Source: Neobacillus notoginsengisoli (GTDB lineage Bacteria; Bacillota; Bacilli; Bacillales; Cytobacillaceae). From it: 64,000 nt of DNA. Every line of letters starts with the position of its first letter. Positions within the stretch are counted from its first letter, which is position 1. Below, one piece after another: positions 33,104-42,498 of the stretch. The stretch covers positions 186,001 through 250,000 of the forward strand of contig NZ_QWEG01000002.1 in the NCBI RefSeq assembly GCF_003515685.1. The letters are read 5' to 3'. The notes beneath the pieces were generated by a model. The model had not been told where the DNA came from. It was given only the letters and a program-made list of their open reading frames with translations, and did no database searches. The position numbers were made by a program, and so were the translations under genes.

Positions 33104-36100
33104 TCAGCCCACTTGATCCTCAATCGTCTCCGGGCCAGGCGCTTTGCTTCTTCTCCGGTACACCAGCCAGCCGGCGAGGGCAAGTGTGACAACGCCCAAT
33201 CCGCTCAGTGATCCGACAAATAATTTCGTATCGTTGTACCAGCGGATGAGTGGATTCGTGGTGACGAGGATGTCGGATACTTCCCTGCTGAACTCATTGC
33301 CGGCGGCATCAGAAGCGACGATCCGCACTTTTTGTTTGTCGTTGGAGCTTGGGATTTCAAACGAATAGTTCTCGCCGTCCACTTGATGCTCGACTTCCAC
33401 CCCGTTCAGGTAAATGGCCGCATCCTCGAGGACAAGGTTATCCTTGATTAATACCGTCACTGGCTTCGTATCAACCGGATATTGCTTGCCGTCCTCAATA
33501 TCAATTGGCACGATCACCGGCGCGGTTTTGTCGATGCCGAACGAAATTTCCGCCTTTTTCGCTTCGTCGATATTCTCGTTAATGTTACCAGCCGCATCCT
33601 CAGAGTAAAGCGTCACAGTGTAACGGCCATCAGAGGCAAAGAGCGACTTACCGATGACATACGTGTATTGGCTCCACTCCCCGCCGCCGCCTGTCTCGTT
33701 TACCGTGTAATCTGTCCCGTTCACAAGGTCGACCGGCGTGCCGTTCTTCGTCATCTTCACCTTAACCGACTCTTTCCTCAGGCTGTCGACGTTCGTTTCT
33801 GTCAAAATAACATCCCGTTCTTCTTGGACATACTTGCCGTCAATTTCCTGAAGAGACTCGTCGAACGCATAAACCGAGCCGAACCTGTTCACCGAGAAGC
33901 GGACCGTCTGTGTCGACTCGTTGCCGGCCAAGTCGACAATCGTTGCCGTCAGTGTATACAGGTCATCGTTTTCCTTCACTTTCTTGAAGTTATTGAACGT
34001 AAAGACTTGTCCGTTCGGGGTATTCGTATACTTGCCGTCAAGGGCAACCGCCTTCCGGTTCGCACCCGTCAGCTTAATCGATACGGCCTCTTTATTGAAG
34101 TTCGTATCGGAAAAAGCAATGACTGGCGCGACATCGCCCTTATTCGCCGACTTGTCCTTCACCCCGGTAATTTCGAGGGCAGGCGCTGTCAGGTCAACAA
34201 TGAATTGCTCCGCCTTATAATCGGCCATCGCATTGCCGGCTTTGTCGATAAAGTCAATGTCAAAGCTGTATTCCCCGTCAGCGGCATACGAAATCGTTGC
34301 CGTATGCACATCGCCCCTCGACGTCCAGCCGCTGAGCGCAGGGAAGGCGCTGTTTTTGCCAGCATGGGTTGCCGTACCCGCAATTCGGATTCGGCCCGGG
34401 TCGAAATTGTGCTCGGTGATCGAAATCGTCGCCGTCCTGGCAGCATTGTAGAACTGGCCACTCGCATTCCGATTATTGTTGTACGAAACGTTGACGACAG
34501 GGTCGGTTTTGTCGATCGTAAACTTGCTTTGGGCGACCGGCGCTGCCTGGTTGCCGGCGCGGTCCTTAAACTTCATATCAAACGTATAATCACCATCGGC
34601 AGCGAACCTTACCGTAGCCGTATGGGTCGTTTTGTCAGGATCCGCAGAGTTGGTCCTTGTCGTCCAGCCGGATAGCACTGGCACCGAACCGTCTTTATTC
34701 GTAATCACGTAGTCGACGTCATCCTTGTTGAAGTTACGCTCGGTGAGTACAATCGTCGCCGTCCGGTCGGCATTGTAAAAGTCGTTGTATTCGCGATCCG
34801 GGCTGTTATTATCGAACGTCACCTGGATATCAGGCGCGGTCTTGTCGATGCTGAACTCGAGCTTTTCTTCAGACGAGTTGCCGGCCCGGTCCATCATCTT
34901 CACGTTCACGACAATCCCGTTGCTGTTGTTTTTCACGCTGAGCGTTTTGGCCATTTCAAGGACAAGGTTTTTCTCCGTCCTCGTCTGCTTCCAGCCCGCT
35001 GTATCGCTGCCCGGCGCGTACGATTTGTCGTTGTTAATCCGGAGCTTTCCGCCCTGGTTATTCGCCTTGTCATTCGGCGCTACAACAGACCACTCAATCT
35101 CGGCGAGGCCGGAATACGTATCGACAACAGTCAGCTTTATATCGACATTTTGCGCATACAGGTCAAGATTGTTCTGATCTTTAAAGCGGGCATCGCCTTT
35201 TTCAAAATGAATATGCTTTTCCTTCAAATGCTGCTTCGCATTCTCAATCACCGTTCCATCAGGCGTTTCAAACGGACCGGTGTTGTTGACATGATCGGTC
35301 GCTTTTGCAAAAATCTGCCCTTTAAAAGCTGCCGGAACATTGAACGTCAGCTCGCCAGTTGTCGCGACTGGAGCAATTGTTTCAACATCCTTCGCCGTGA
35401 TTTCCTTCAGGGAAGCATTGGCGAGCACCGCGTAAAGCTTTCCATTGTCATGGTCCTTCAAGTAAACCGCCATCGACTTGACCTTACTTGTATACTCATA
35501 AGGAACCTTGGGATCTTCCGCCTTCACGGTCACCCGTGTCGGCAGTTTGAAGTAAAAGCCGTATTCCGTCAGTTCCACCGTGCTTTTCACATCAGCGGTT
35601 TCGCCGACTTTTGCGTACCCTTTTCCATTATTAACGGAGAAAATATAATCGAGGATCCTCGGACTTGAGGCATCCTTGTAGGTCGTTTTCTCAAGCTTCG
35701 CTGTATTTCCGGCGTTATCAATCACATAAACTGAAACGTGATATGAACCGTCTTCATTGATTTTAATATCCGAATCAGCGGTATCAATCGTGTAAGTCAG
35801 CGGCCCAACCTGTTTCTCGGCCTTTTGCGAATAATCGTGCTCAAATTTCTTCCCGTTTACTTCAACGACAACCGTATTGACGCCTGAATCAGCATCCTCG
35901 GCGGAAATTTCGAACGTCACATCGCCGTTGTACTGATTCCCGCCATTCGAGGAAACACCCTTATTGGGCTTGACGTTTATTTTGCCAACAGGAGCGGTTT
36001 GCTCGACCATCACGATGCCAGTGTTATCCGCGTCGATGTTCGAATTGTCCTTTGTAACCATGATACTGTTCGCGTTCTTCACATTATCGGTTACGTCAAC

Positions 36101-38290
36101 CGTGAAGGTTCCTTTGAAATTTTTGCTATCAAAGATAAACTTCGTCTCCGCGGTCAGGCCATCCTTCTTGAAATTTACCTCGCCAATCTCCTGAACATCC
36201 TTTTCAGTGACAGCCTTTAGCACAATATCCTTGATGCCCGAAGCCTCGTCCTGCACCTTCACGGTAATTTCAATTTGCTTATTGAAGAACGTCCCAAAGG
36301 ACAGGAAATTGATCGCTTTAGCAAAAAAGCTCTCATTTTTCTGCACGAACGTCACAGCGTTTTTGCCATCGACGAGCTCTGGTTTGGTCTTGTCGATGTT
36401 GACAGCGACTTCTTCCGCTCCTGAAATGTTGCCCGCTTTGTCCTTGGCCCACACTTTATACGTTCCTTGATAATCTTCGTCGTTTGTCGTGAAGGAATAG
36501 TTGCCTGTGGCTGCATCATATGTGGCCACAAACTCTTGGGAATCCCTATCCCTTGTCAAATAAACCTTTTCAATCTCTGTGGAGTACTTCACCCCATTGA
36601 ATTCTTCGGTTGGATTGGTGATTTTTCCGGAAACCGTTACAGGGCCGCTATACCAAACGGTTTCGCCAACAGTGCTTCTGTTTGGTCCAGCCAAAGCCGG
36701 TTTGTCCAAGTCAGGGCTCATTCTGTCAAAAACAAGCAGCAGCTTGCCTGGAAGCTCGATTTCCTTCGGCCATTTGAACCCTTTTTCCTTTACAATCACT
36801 CTCTCAATAGCGGTTGGTTTGCTAATGAGCACTTCATCTTTCCAGAGTTTAACCCATCTATTCTCGTAAAAAATGTCAATTTTGCTGTAAGGTTCCTTTG
36901 GAGTGATTTTGACAACGGCATCAGTAGAAAAGATTCGAAGATTTTCATCCGTGCCATCGTCTGGCTCTACTTGAAAACCCTCTGCCGGTGTAATTTCAAT
37001 ATACTCATTCCATTTGCCCGGTTCCGCGGCAACTTCAGCGAACTTGACCTGAATGGCTGTATCTTGCTTAATCTCTTTTAAGAGATAAGTATAATATCCG
37101 CCTTCTTCATTCTCTTCCAGTTCGTTTACATCGATTGGTTCATCATTGACTGTCAGCTCGGCAACCTGGTATGAGATGTCAGCTGGAGTAATGGTTAGCA
37201 AAACATCCTCGCCATGGTTGGCCAATTTCTTATCCGTCCTGATTTTCCCCATCTTTTCGTTGGTACTCATCGCTTCAATGGTATAGGTGTTGATGGAGAA
37301 AACAACCTCAACCTCATGGGTTCCGGTTACTCTTTTGAAATCGTAACGGTAAACATCCCCATCTTTTAGCGAACGAAGATTTCTGTATTCACGCCCGTCA
37401 ATCAGCAGCCTTTCGACATGGTGGCCTTCAGTCGGGGCAAACGTGAAATGCGTATCCAGTCCATGCGGTACTTCAACAAATCCGCCATCCGTTATCATTT
37501 CCCCTTCACTATCCCACAGTTCGCCGTTGCCTTTCGTTTGAAAGGTAATCTTATATGTTTTCAGGGCAAACTCGACGGAAACCGCGAGATGGTCGGTTAC
37601 ATTCTCGATTGTTTTTTCAAAATTCCCTTCTTGGGGAACAGTTTCTGATTTCCCGTTTATCGTGATAGCTTTGATGACGTAATTTTTTGCCGGGATGAAC
37701 TCCAGATTCGCGGACTCCCCTTCCAGAATCGGGGCAGCCTTTGAACGGTCTTTCCCATTCACCTTGACCGTCCCCTGGCCAGTCATTTCGACATTTACAT
37801 TGTATTCCGGAATTGGCTCTGGCTCTGGTTCCGGTTCTGGCTCCGGTTCAGCTTCTTTTTCCTTAATTTCACCGGTGGAAAGCTCCCAAACGAGCTGAAG
37901 CTTAGTGCCTTTCTTCAACTCTTTTTCAACGGACGCTTCCCCTGCTTTGAATCGGAAACGATTGCTTTCCCCGAAATCTTTATTCGTTAATGCTGGCAAA
38001 GCAACAAATCCATTTGAATCTGTTGTGCCTTCCGTAAACAATGTTTCCTCTTCATCTGCGTTATGTACTGTGACGAGCTGGCCAGCAACAGGCTTGTCTT
38101 CATTCAAAACCGTCAGTGTAAACACATCTGCGCCCGCATCGTTCTCACCTTGCGCGAATACAGGCCACATTACGCCGCTGTAGGACAAATTATACGCAAC
38201 CAGCAAAACCGACAGCACGACAGCCAGCATCCGCGTAAACCTCGACTGTCTTTTCAAACGCGCGTACGTTTCCTTCCTGCTCAATTTCAT
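33104..38290 (-). CDS. Giant Ig-like-repeat surface protein (1728 aa) at the end of the T7SS locus
   Basis: An N-terminal signal/anchor helix lies at residues ~20-47. A carboxypeptidase-regulatory-like segment and an EP-repeat linker (near 150) follow, then several doublet-repeat domains (TYTIEAMSTNEKMGKI type) and a long run of bacterial Ig-like domains. These have recurrent DKTAP, DxAGN and ATIVLTERNFN motifs. The C terminus has one helix (GLGVVTLALAGWLVY) and a basic tail YRRRSK but no LPxTG. GGAGGGGG before 38290 decides the start. It follows the 463-residue protein by 33 bp in the kinase operon. It is probably an extracellular fibre anchored at one or both ends. Its role in secretion is inferred from position only. 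Confidence 0.85.
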   Translation of the reverse strand: MKLSRKETYARLKRQSRFTRMLAVVLSVLLVAYNLSYSGVMWPVFAQGENDAGADVFTLTVLNEDKPVAGQLVTVHNADEEETLFTEGTTDSNGFVALPALTNKDFGESNRFRFKAGEASVEKELKKGTKLQLVWELSTGEIKEKEAEPEPEPEPEPEPIPEYNVNVEMTGQGTVKVNGKDRSKAAPILEGESANLEFIPAKNYVIKAITINGKSETVPQEGNFEKTIENVTDHLAVSVEFALKTYKITFQTKGNGELWDSEGEMITDGGFVEVPHGLDTHFTFAPTEGHHVERLLIDGREYRNLRSLKDGDVYRYDFKRVTGTHEVEVVFSINTYTIEAMSTNEKMGKIRTDKKLANHGEDVLLTITPADISYQVAELTVNDEPIDVNELEENEEGGYYTYLLKEIKQDTAIQVKFAEVAAEPGKWNEYIEITPAEGFQVEPDDGTDENLRIFSTDAVVKITPKEPYSKIDIFYENRWVKLWKDEVLISKPTAIERVIVKEKGFKWPKEIELPGKLLLVFDRMSPDLDKPALAGPNRSTVGETVWYSGPVTVSGKITNPTEEFNGVKYSTEIEKVYLTRDRDSQEFVATYDAATGNYSFTTNDEDYQGTYKVWAKDKAGNISGAEEVAVNIDKTKPELVDGKNAVTFVQKNESFFAKAINFLSFGTFFNKQIEITVKVQDEASGIKDIVLKAVTEKDVQEIGEVNFKKDGLTAETKFIFDSKNFKGTFTVDVTDNVKNANSIMVTKDNSNIDADNTGIVMVEQTAPVGKINVKPNKGVSSNGGNQYNGDVTFEISAEDADSGVNTVVVEVNGKKFEHDYSQKAEKQVGPLTYTIDTADSDIKINEDGSYHVSVYVIDNAGNTAKLEKTTYKDASSPRILDYIFSVNNGKGYAKVGETADVKSTVELTEYGFYFKLPTRVTVKAEDPKVPYEYTSKVKSMAVYLKDHDNGKLYAVLANASLKEITAKDVETIAPVATTGELTFNVPAAFKGQIFAKATDHVNNTGPFETPDGTVIENAKQHLKEKHIHFEKGDARFKDQNNLDLYAQNVDIKLTVVDTYSGLAEIEWSVVAPNDKANNQGGKLRINNDKSYAPGSDTAGWKQTRTEKNLVLEMAKTLSVKNNSNGIVVNVKMMDRAGNSSEEKLEFSIDKTAPDIQVTFDNNSPDREYNDFYNADRTATIVLTERNFNKDDVDYVITNKDGSVPVLSGWTTRTNSADPDKTTHTATVRFAADGDYTFDMKFKDRAGNQAAPVAQSKFTIDKTDPVVNVSYNNNRNASGQFYNAARTATISITEHNFDPGRIRIAGTATHAGKNSAFPALSGWTSRGDVHTATISYAADGEYSFDIDFIDKAGNAMADYKAEQFIVDLTAPALEITGVKDKSANKGDVAPVIAFSDTNFNKEAVSIKLTGANRKAVALDGKYTNTPNGQVFTFNNFKKVKENDDLYTLTATIVDLAGNESTQTVRFSVNRFGSVYAFDESLQEIDGKYVQEERDVILTETNVDSLRKESVKVKMTKNGTPVDLVNGTDYTVNETGGGGEWSQYTYVIGKSLFASDGRYTVTLYSEDAAGNINENIDEAKKAEISFGIDKTAPVIVPIDIEDGKQYPVDTKPVTVLIKDNLVLEDAAIYLNGVEVEHQVDGENYSFEIPSSNDKQKVRIVASDAAGNEFSREVSDILVTTNPLIRWYNDTKLFVGSLSGLGVVTLALAGWLVYRRRSKAPGPETIEDQVG

Positions 38291-38323
38291 TTCCAATCCC
38301 CCTCCTTGCTCAAGCAAATCATT

Positions 38324-39715
38324 TTAAAGCGTTTCTTCTGTATGCGTAATGACAACATTTTTAACTACTTTAAACTTTATTGGCGTCCGTGTTTCTATTG
38401 ATGCCGGAACGGTTGCTTCACTTAAAATGGTCGTTCCTCCTGGCTCTTCACTTAAAACCTCAGTACCAGCCGTGACATAAGGGGCCAGCAGCTCGGTTTC
38501 TGGGGAAAGAACTTCGGTTTCGGATGCCAGTGGTTCTAGTTCCGGTGACAAAAATTCAGTATTTGGTGATAGAATCTCGGTTCCGGGAACCAGAACTTCC
38601 GTGCTTGATGACAAAGTTTCGTTATCCGCCGAATCAACCCTGGATGCGGACGAATGAAGTGCCTTTTTGGACGAATCATACACAACATCGGACGAATGGA
38701 TCACGAATTCGGACGAATGGTCTTTTCCTTTCTCTGCCGCACACCCTGTTTCTTGCAAAAAACCCTCTTTTTTTGAGGAAACAGCATCTATATCTTTATA
38801 GAAGGATAATTTATTCGGAAAGTTTGTGTCGGTATCCGTACTTTTTGTGTCCGTATCCGTACTATTTGTGTCGATATCCGTACTAAAACCACTTTTATCC
38901 GGAATTAGGCTCTCCCTTTTTTCCAACCGCAGACCTGTTTCCCCGGAAGGAGCTGTTACTTCGGTGAAGAGGATGTCTGGTTCGGTGAAAGAATATTCCG
39001 AGTCACTGACAGGCAATCCCATCTCGCCAAGGACCTCTGTCTCTGCTACCGGAGCTCCATCTCCCTGGCCAAATTGATTGGAGAACCGACCGTCAGCCGC
39101 TGAAGACAGAACCATCGTTCCTTCGTGTCCGTATAAAACGGGTTCCTGGTCGGCCAATACTTCTGTTGGCTGGCTTTCGGCAACGTGCGCCCGGGCAGCC
39201 CCAATTGTTTCACCCCTGGCGCCCAATTCCATTAGTGGTACGACAGTCCGTCCAACTGTTTGACCACTCGCTCCAGCAGTCCGACCAACCGGTTGCCCGC
39301 TGGCTGCCCCACTTTTCCCGTCAGCAGTTCGCCCACTGACCTTTTCATTGATCCGCCCAAATGTTTGGCCCCCTGATTTAGCGCTATCCTGGCCTACAGT
39401 CCGCCCACTCATTTCCCCGCTAAGCAATCCACTAAGCCGGGCGCTAATTCTGCCTAGTCCCCGCGAGCGGGATTTTACTGGCTCGGTGAGAAGGCCCCGT
39501 TCGAGATTGAAGGCATCGGGTTGGAATCTTTTTTGGCCGGTGCTGGCATTTTGCTCGCGGATTTCCTGGATTTGCTTTGCAGCAGTCCTGCCGGTCAAAT
39601 CGCCGACGATGGCGGGGATATTCAATTTATAAAACATGATAATAGCACTAATGAACAGCAATCCTGCCAAGGAATACCCAACGATCGAAACGATTTGCCA
39701 TGTTGATGCATCCAT
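38324..39715 (-). CDS. Single-pass membrane protein with Thr-x-x-Leu repeats (463 aa)
   Basis: One helix near the N terminus (IVSIVGYSLAGLLFISAIIMFYKL) is followed by a long low-complexity region. Internal repeats are GRTVGQ-type, then a TDTDT run, and about ten copies of T-x-x-L (TEVLADQ, TMVL, TEVLGEM, TEVLVPG, TEILSPN, TEFLSPE, TEVLSPE, TELLAPY, TEVLSEE, TTILSEA). No known domain. Encoded between the Ser/Thr kinase and the giant Ig protein. Thr with a hydrophobic +3 residue is the kind of site FHA domains read after phosphorylation, so it may be a kinase substrate and FHA dock. ATG at 39715 has GGGGGG five bases upstream. Confidence 0.75.
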   Translation of the reverse strand: MDASTWQIVSIVGYSLAGLLFISAIIMFYKLNIPAIVGDLTGRTAAKQIQEIREQNASTGQKRFQPDAFNLERGLLTEPVKSRSRGLGRISARLSGLLSGEMSGRTVGQDSAKSGGQTFGRINEKVSGRTADGKSGAASGQPVGRTAGASGQTVGRTVVPLMELGARGETIGAARAHVAESQPTEVLADQEPVLYGHEGTMVLSSAADGRFSNQFGQGDGAPVAETEVLGEMGLPVSDSEYSFTEPDILFTEVTAPSGETGLRLEKRESLIPDKSGFSTDIDTNSTDTDTKSTDTDTNFPNKLSFYKDIDAVSSKKEGFLQETGCAAEKGKDHSSEFVIHSSDVVYDSSKKALHSSASRVDSADNETLSSSTEVLVPGTEILSPNTEFLSPELEPLASETEVLSPETELLAPYVTAGTEVLSEEPGGTTILSEATVPASIETRTPIKFKVVKNVVITHTEETL

Positions 39716-39780
39716 CAAATCCCCCCTTTCATCCTATCGGCGGAAATTAGCTTCCACGATACCCTCTATCGGTCTAACAA

Positions 39781-39843
39781 AGGTTCAGACACTAAAAATC
39801 GATTGAATGATCGTTAATTATCCGGCACTCAACGTCTGAACCT
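39781..39843. promoter_or_regulatory. 10-bp inverted repeat with a 43-bp spacer between the kinase and 463-aa genes
   Basis: AGGTTCAGAC (39781-39790) and GTCTGAACCT (39834-39843) are perfect complements. The gap is about 200 bp. It could be an RNA stem that lowers expression of the two distal genes, or an operator pair. Confidence 0.45.
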
Positions 39844-39917
39844 GCCTGGCCCTTCCATTCACCAACTTTTATCTTCCAAAATCGACGTATTAAAAATCCG
39901 CCCAGCCGCTAATCCCG

Positions 39918-41603
39918 CTACTCCCTGTACGCATTGGCAATTGCCTGCTCGGTTACTTCGAAGCGTTCAATGATGCTGTCCTTCATGGCTTCGGTCTTTT
40001 CCGCTGTGACGGGCACGTCCCTCGTCGCCGTCTTCACCGCATCGAACACAGTACGGATATCACGTTCAGCAACCCCGTCCAACTTGAGTTTTCTGGCGTA
40101 CGTTTCGATTGAATACATCGTTAAACGGTACAGTTCAAGTTTGACAATCTCGTTTTCATCCGGCTTTTTTGCAATCATGTCAATTAGTTTTTTAATATTT
40201 TCCCAGTAAGGCTTGTACTTTCCTTTATCAGCTGCTTCCTCGATTTGCAGCAGGATTTCTTGATTAAACTTTCCGATGTCACGGTAGATGGTCGCCATTT
40301 CGTAGTATTCCTTGTCCGGGGAGCCGTAATGGGCGGCATCCTCGAACCATTCGATTGCGCTTTTCATCCGTGTCACCTGATTATCGGAGGCTTCATTTTT
40401 GCCATAATCGTAATAATACCAGTACGCTTTCCCCACCTCGAAAGCAAGGTCGGCATAGGCCGGATTCTCCCTGAATTTAATCAGGTTCGGGTTGATTTTC
40501 TTCTTGAACTTTTCCTCTTCCTCAACCGTATAGGCGGCGTCGTCCTTGAATGTGTTGATGAGCCCGATGTAGGCGCTGTTTTCGGTCGGCTTGATGTCAA
40601 TCGCCTGAAGGTAGTAATCCACTTTATTCGTGTAAGATGATGCCTTGGCCGCCATTTGCAGCATCCGGTTGTAGTCGGCATTATTCGTCTGGATGGCCAT
40701 CACCTGGCCGAAAATCCCCGTCAGCAAAAAGAACAGCGCGGCACCCGCGACAACCGAGAAATTGCGCAACTTCTTTTTCTGCTTCTCGCGGTAAACGTCA
40801 TCGAACTCCTCATAATGGCTCAACGCATACAGGAGTTCGGCGCATGATTGGTAGCGGTCTTCCGGATTCAGCTGCGTGCACTTTTCAATAATCCGCTCAA
40901 GCCCGCCGGACAGCTGCGGATTCCAATAACGGATCGGATAAAGCTCATAGGGCGGCTCACACGGATTGTGCCCGGTCAAGAGATGGTAAAGCGTGACGCC
41001 AAGGCAGTACACATCCGTGCGCGGGTCGGTCTGCCCCTTGCCGCCGAACTGCTCGGGCGCCGCATAGCCCTTCGTCCCAAGGCTCACTGTATCGGCGAAA
41101 TTTTGCTCCTTAAATTCCCGCGCAATCCCGAAGTCAATCAGCTTCAGGTTCCCGTCCGGCCGAAGCATGACGTTCGCAGGCTTCATATCGCGGTAAATGA
41201 TTGAAGGATTTCTCGTATGTAAATAGTCAAGGACTTCGCATAATTGCTTCGCCCATTCAATGACAAGCTCCTGCGGCTGTGCGCCGTACTCATCAAGAAT
41301 CTTGTCAAGCGGCTCCCCCTCGATATAATCCATGATGACAAAAATCTTGTCCCGCTCATCGATAATATCGACAATCCGCGGCAGCGCCGGGTGATCGAGC
41401 CGCTTGATCATATTCGCCTCGGCAATCGCGCTTTGGATAATGACTTCATTATTCCTGTCCTTTGCGCGCTTTTCGATCTCCTTCACGGCCCACTGCTTAT
41501 TGAGGCGCTTGTCCATCGCAAGGTAAACCTTTGACATCCCGCCCTGCCCAATCAGTTTCAGTATTTCGTATTTTCCTTCTAAAACAGAGCCGATGACTGC
41601 CAA
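39918..41603 (-). CDS. Membrane Ser/Thr protein kinase with extracytoplasmic helical domain
   Basis: 561 residues. A Hanks-type kinase domain (residues ~10-270) with GQGGMSKVY loop, Lys41 in AVKEI, YRDMKPANVM (Asp139; Tyr instead of His in HRD), DFG at 157-159 and APEQ. All catalytic residues are present. A single helix follows at ~282-303, then ~255 extracytoplasmic residues of TPR-like helices (DYYLQAIDIKPTENSAYIGL). The topology (kinase fold, one helix, external helical domain) resembles the T7SS pseudokinase EssB/YukC, but this one looks active. The TTG start has GGGG seven bases upstream. It follows the PP2C gene by 15 bp. Confidence 0.92.
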   Translation of the reverse strand: MAVIGSVLEGKYEILKLIGQGGMSKVYLAMDKRLNKQWAVKEIEKRAKDRNNEVIIQSAIAEANMIKRLDHPALPRIVDIIDERDKIFVIMDYIEGEPLDKILDEYGAQPQELVIEWAKQLCEVLDYLHTRNPSIIYRDMKPANVMLRPDGNLKLIDFGIAREFKEQNFADTVSLGTKGYAAPEQFGGKGQTDPRTDVYCLGVTLYHLLTGHNPCEPPYELYPIRYWNPQLSGGLERIIEKCTQLNPEDRYQSCAELLYALSHYEEFDDVYREKQKKKLRNFSVVAGAALFFLLTGIFGQVMAIQTNNADYNRMLQMAAKASSYTNKVDYYLQAIDIKPTENSAYIGLINTFKDDAAYTVEEEEKFKKKINPNLIKFRENPAYADLAFEVGKAYWYYYDYGKNEASDNQVTRMKSAIEWFEDAAHYGSPDKEYYEMATIYRDIGKFNQEILLQIEEAADKGKYKPYWENIKKLIDMIAKKPDENEIVKLELYRLTMYSIETYARKLKLDGVAERDIRTVFDAVKTATRDVPVTAEKTEAMKDSIIERFEVTEQAIANAYRE

Positions 41604-41618
41604 ATGCGTTCCCCATCC

Positions 41619-42386
41619 TTACTGAATTTTCACGAGCAGCACAGAAATATTATCCGTCTCCTGCCTTTGCTTATTGAGTTCAACCATTGCCCGCGCCCGC
41701 TGCTCCATCACCGATTCGTCCGCGAGCTCCACCGGGCGGAAGGCGCTGAAAATTTCTTCGTCGCTAACCATATGCCGGAACCCGTCCGAGCAGAGGACAT
41801 AGACCTCACCGGGCAGAGGGCGGCCGTAAATATAGTCGGGTTCGACAAGCCTTGAAGCCCCGATGCATTGCAAAAGAACATTCCGCCGCGGGTCGATGCG
41901 CGCTTGTTCCGGAGTGAGCAGCCCGCGCTTCACATCCCGTCCGACAACCGTCTGGTCATCGGTCAGAATCTCGATGCCTTCATGAATCCGGTAAACCCTT
42001 GAATCGCCGACATGGACAATCAGCCGGAACTGGTCACCGATTAACAAGAGAGCCGTCAGCGTCGTTCCAAGCTGAATCCGTTCACTTCTCCCGTACTCGG
42101 CAATCCGGTGGTTCTGCTCCTTGATCATCCGCTCCCACCGGTACTGGAGCTCATCCCAATCCCCAGCTGCAAGCTGGTCCGGGAGTTCATGGTCGAACCA
42201 AGCCGAAAACGCACGGATGACACTCGCGCTCGCAAGCTCTCCTTTTGACAGTCCGCCCATCCCGTCGGCAATGATCGCGAGGACGACTTTCCCTCGCGAG
42301 GTGTCGGCGATTTTCACAAGCAGGCTATCCTCGTTCGCGGCCTTCCTTATTCCAATGTCGGTAACCGCCACCGTCAATACATCCAT
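41619..42386 (-). CDS. PP2C-family Ser/Thr protein phosphatase
   Basis: 255 residues of the PPM family with metal-binding motifs in order: NEDS (residues ~18-21), ADGMGG, HVGDSRVY, TDDQT, CSDGF and DN near the C terminus. No membrane segment, so cytosolic. It should reverse phosphorylation by the kinase encoded just downstream. AAGGAAGG lies seven bases before the ATG. The kinase-phosphatase-FHA order matches the threonine-phosphorylation module known from type VI secretion. Confidence 0.94.
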   Translation of the reverse strand: MDVLTVAVTDIGIRKAANEDSLLVKIADTSRGKVVLAIIADGMGGLSKGELASASVIRAFSAWFDHELPDQLAAGDWDELQYRWERMIKEQNHRIAEYGRSERIQLGTTLTALLLIGDQFRLIVHVGDSRVYRIHEGIEILTDDQTVVGRDVKRGLLTPEQARIDPRRNVLLQCIGASRLVEPDYIYGRPLPGEVYVLCSDGFRHMVSDEEIFSAFRPVELADESVMEQRARAMVELNKQRQETDNISVLLVKIQ

Positions 42387-42498
42387 TTCAAAACCTTCCT
42401 TATATAGAAGATAGACTGTTTCATTTGAGAACCTTTCAAGTTGGATTGTCCACCAGACGCTCGCAAAAGTAGTACTGTTTGCTGCCTAAACAAGCAAC

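Noticed and set aside
33104-38290. LPxTG sortase anchor in the giant Ig protein
   Set aside because: The C terminus is a helix followed by YRRRSKAPGP and an acidic tail; no LPxTG-like motif precedes the helix.
39918-41603. Reading the kinase as a pseudokinase because HRD is YRD
   Set aside because: The catalytic Lys, Asp139, Asn, DFG and APE are intact; Tyr for His at this place is tolerated in active kinases.
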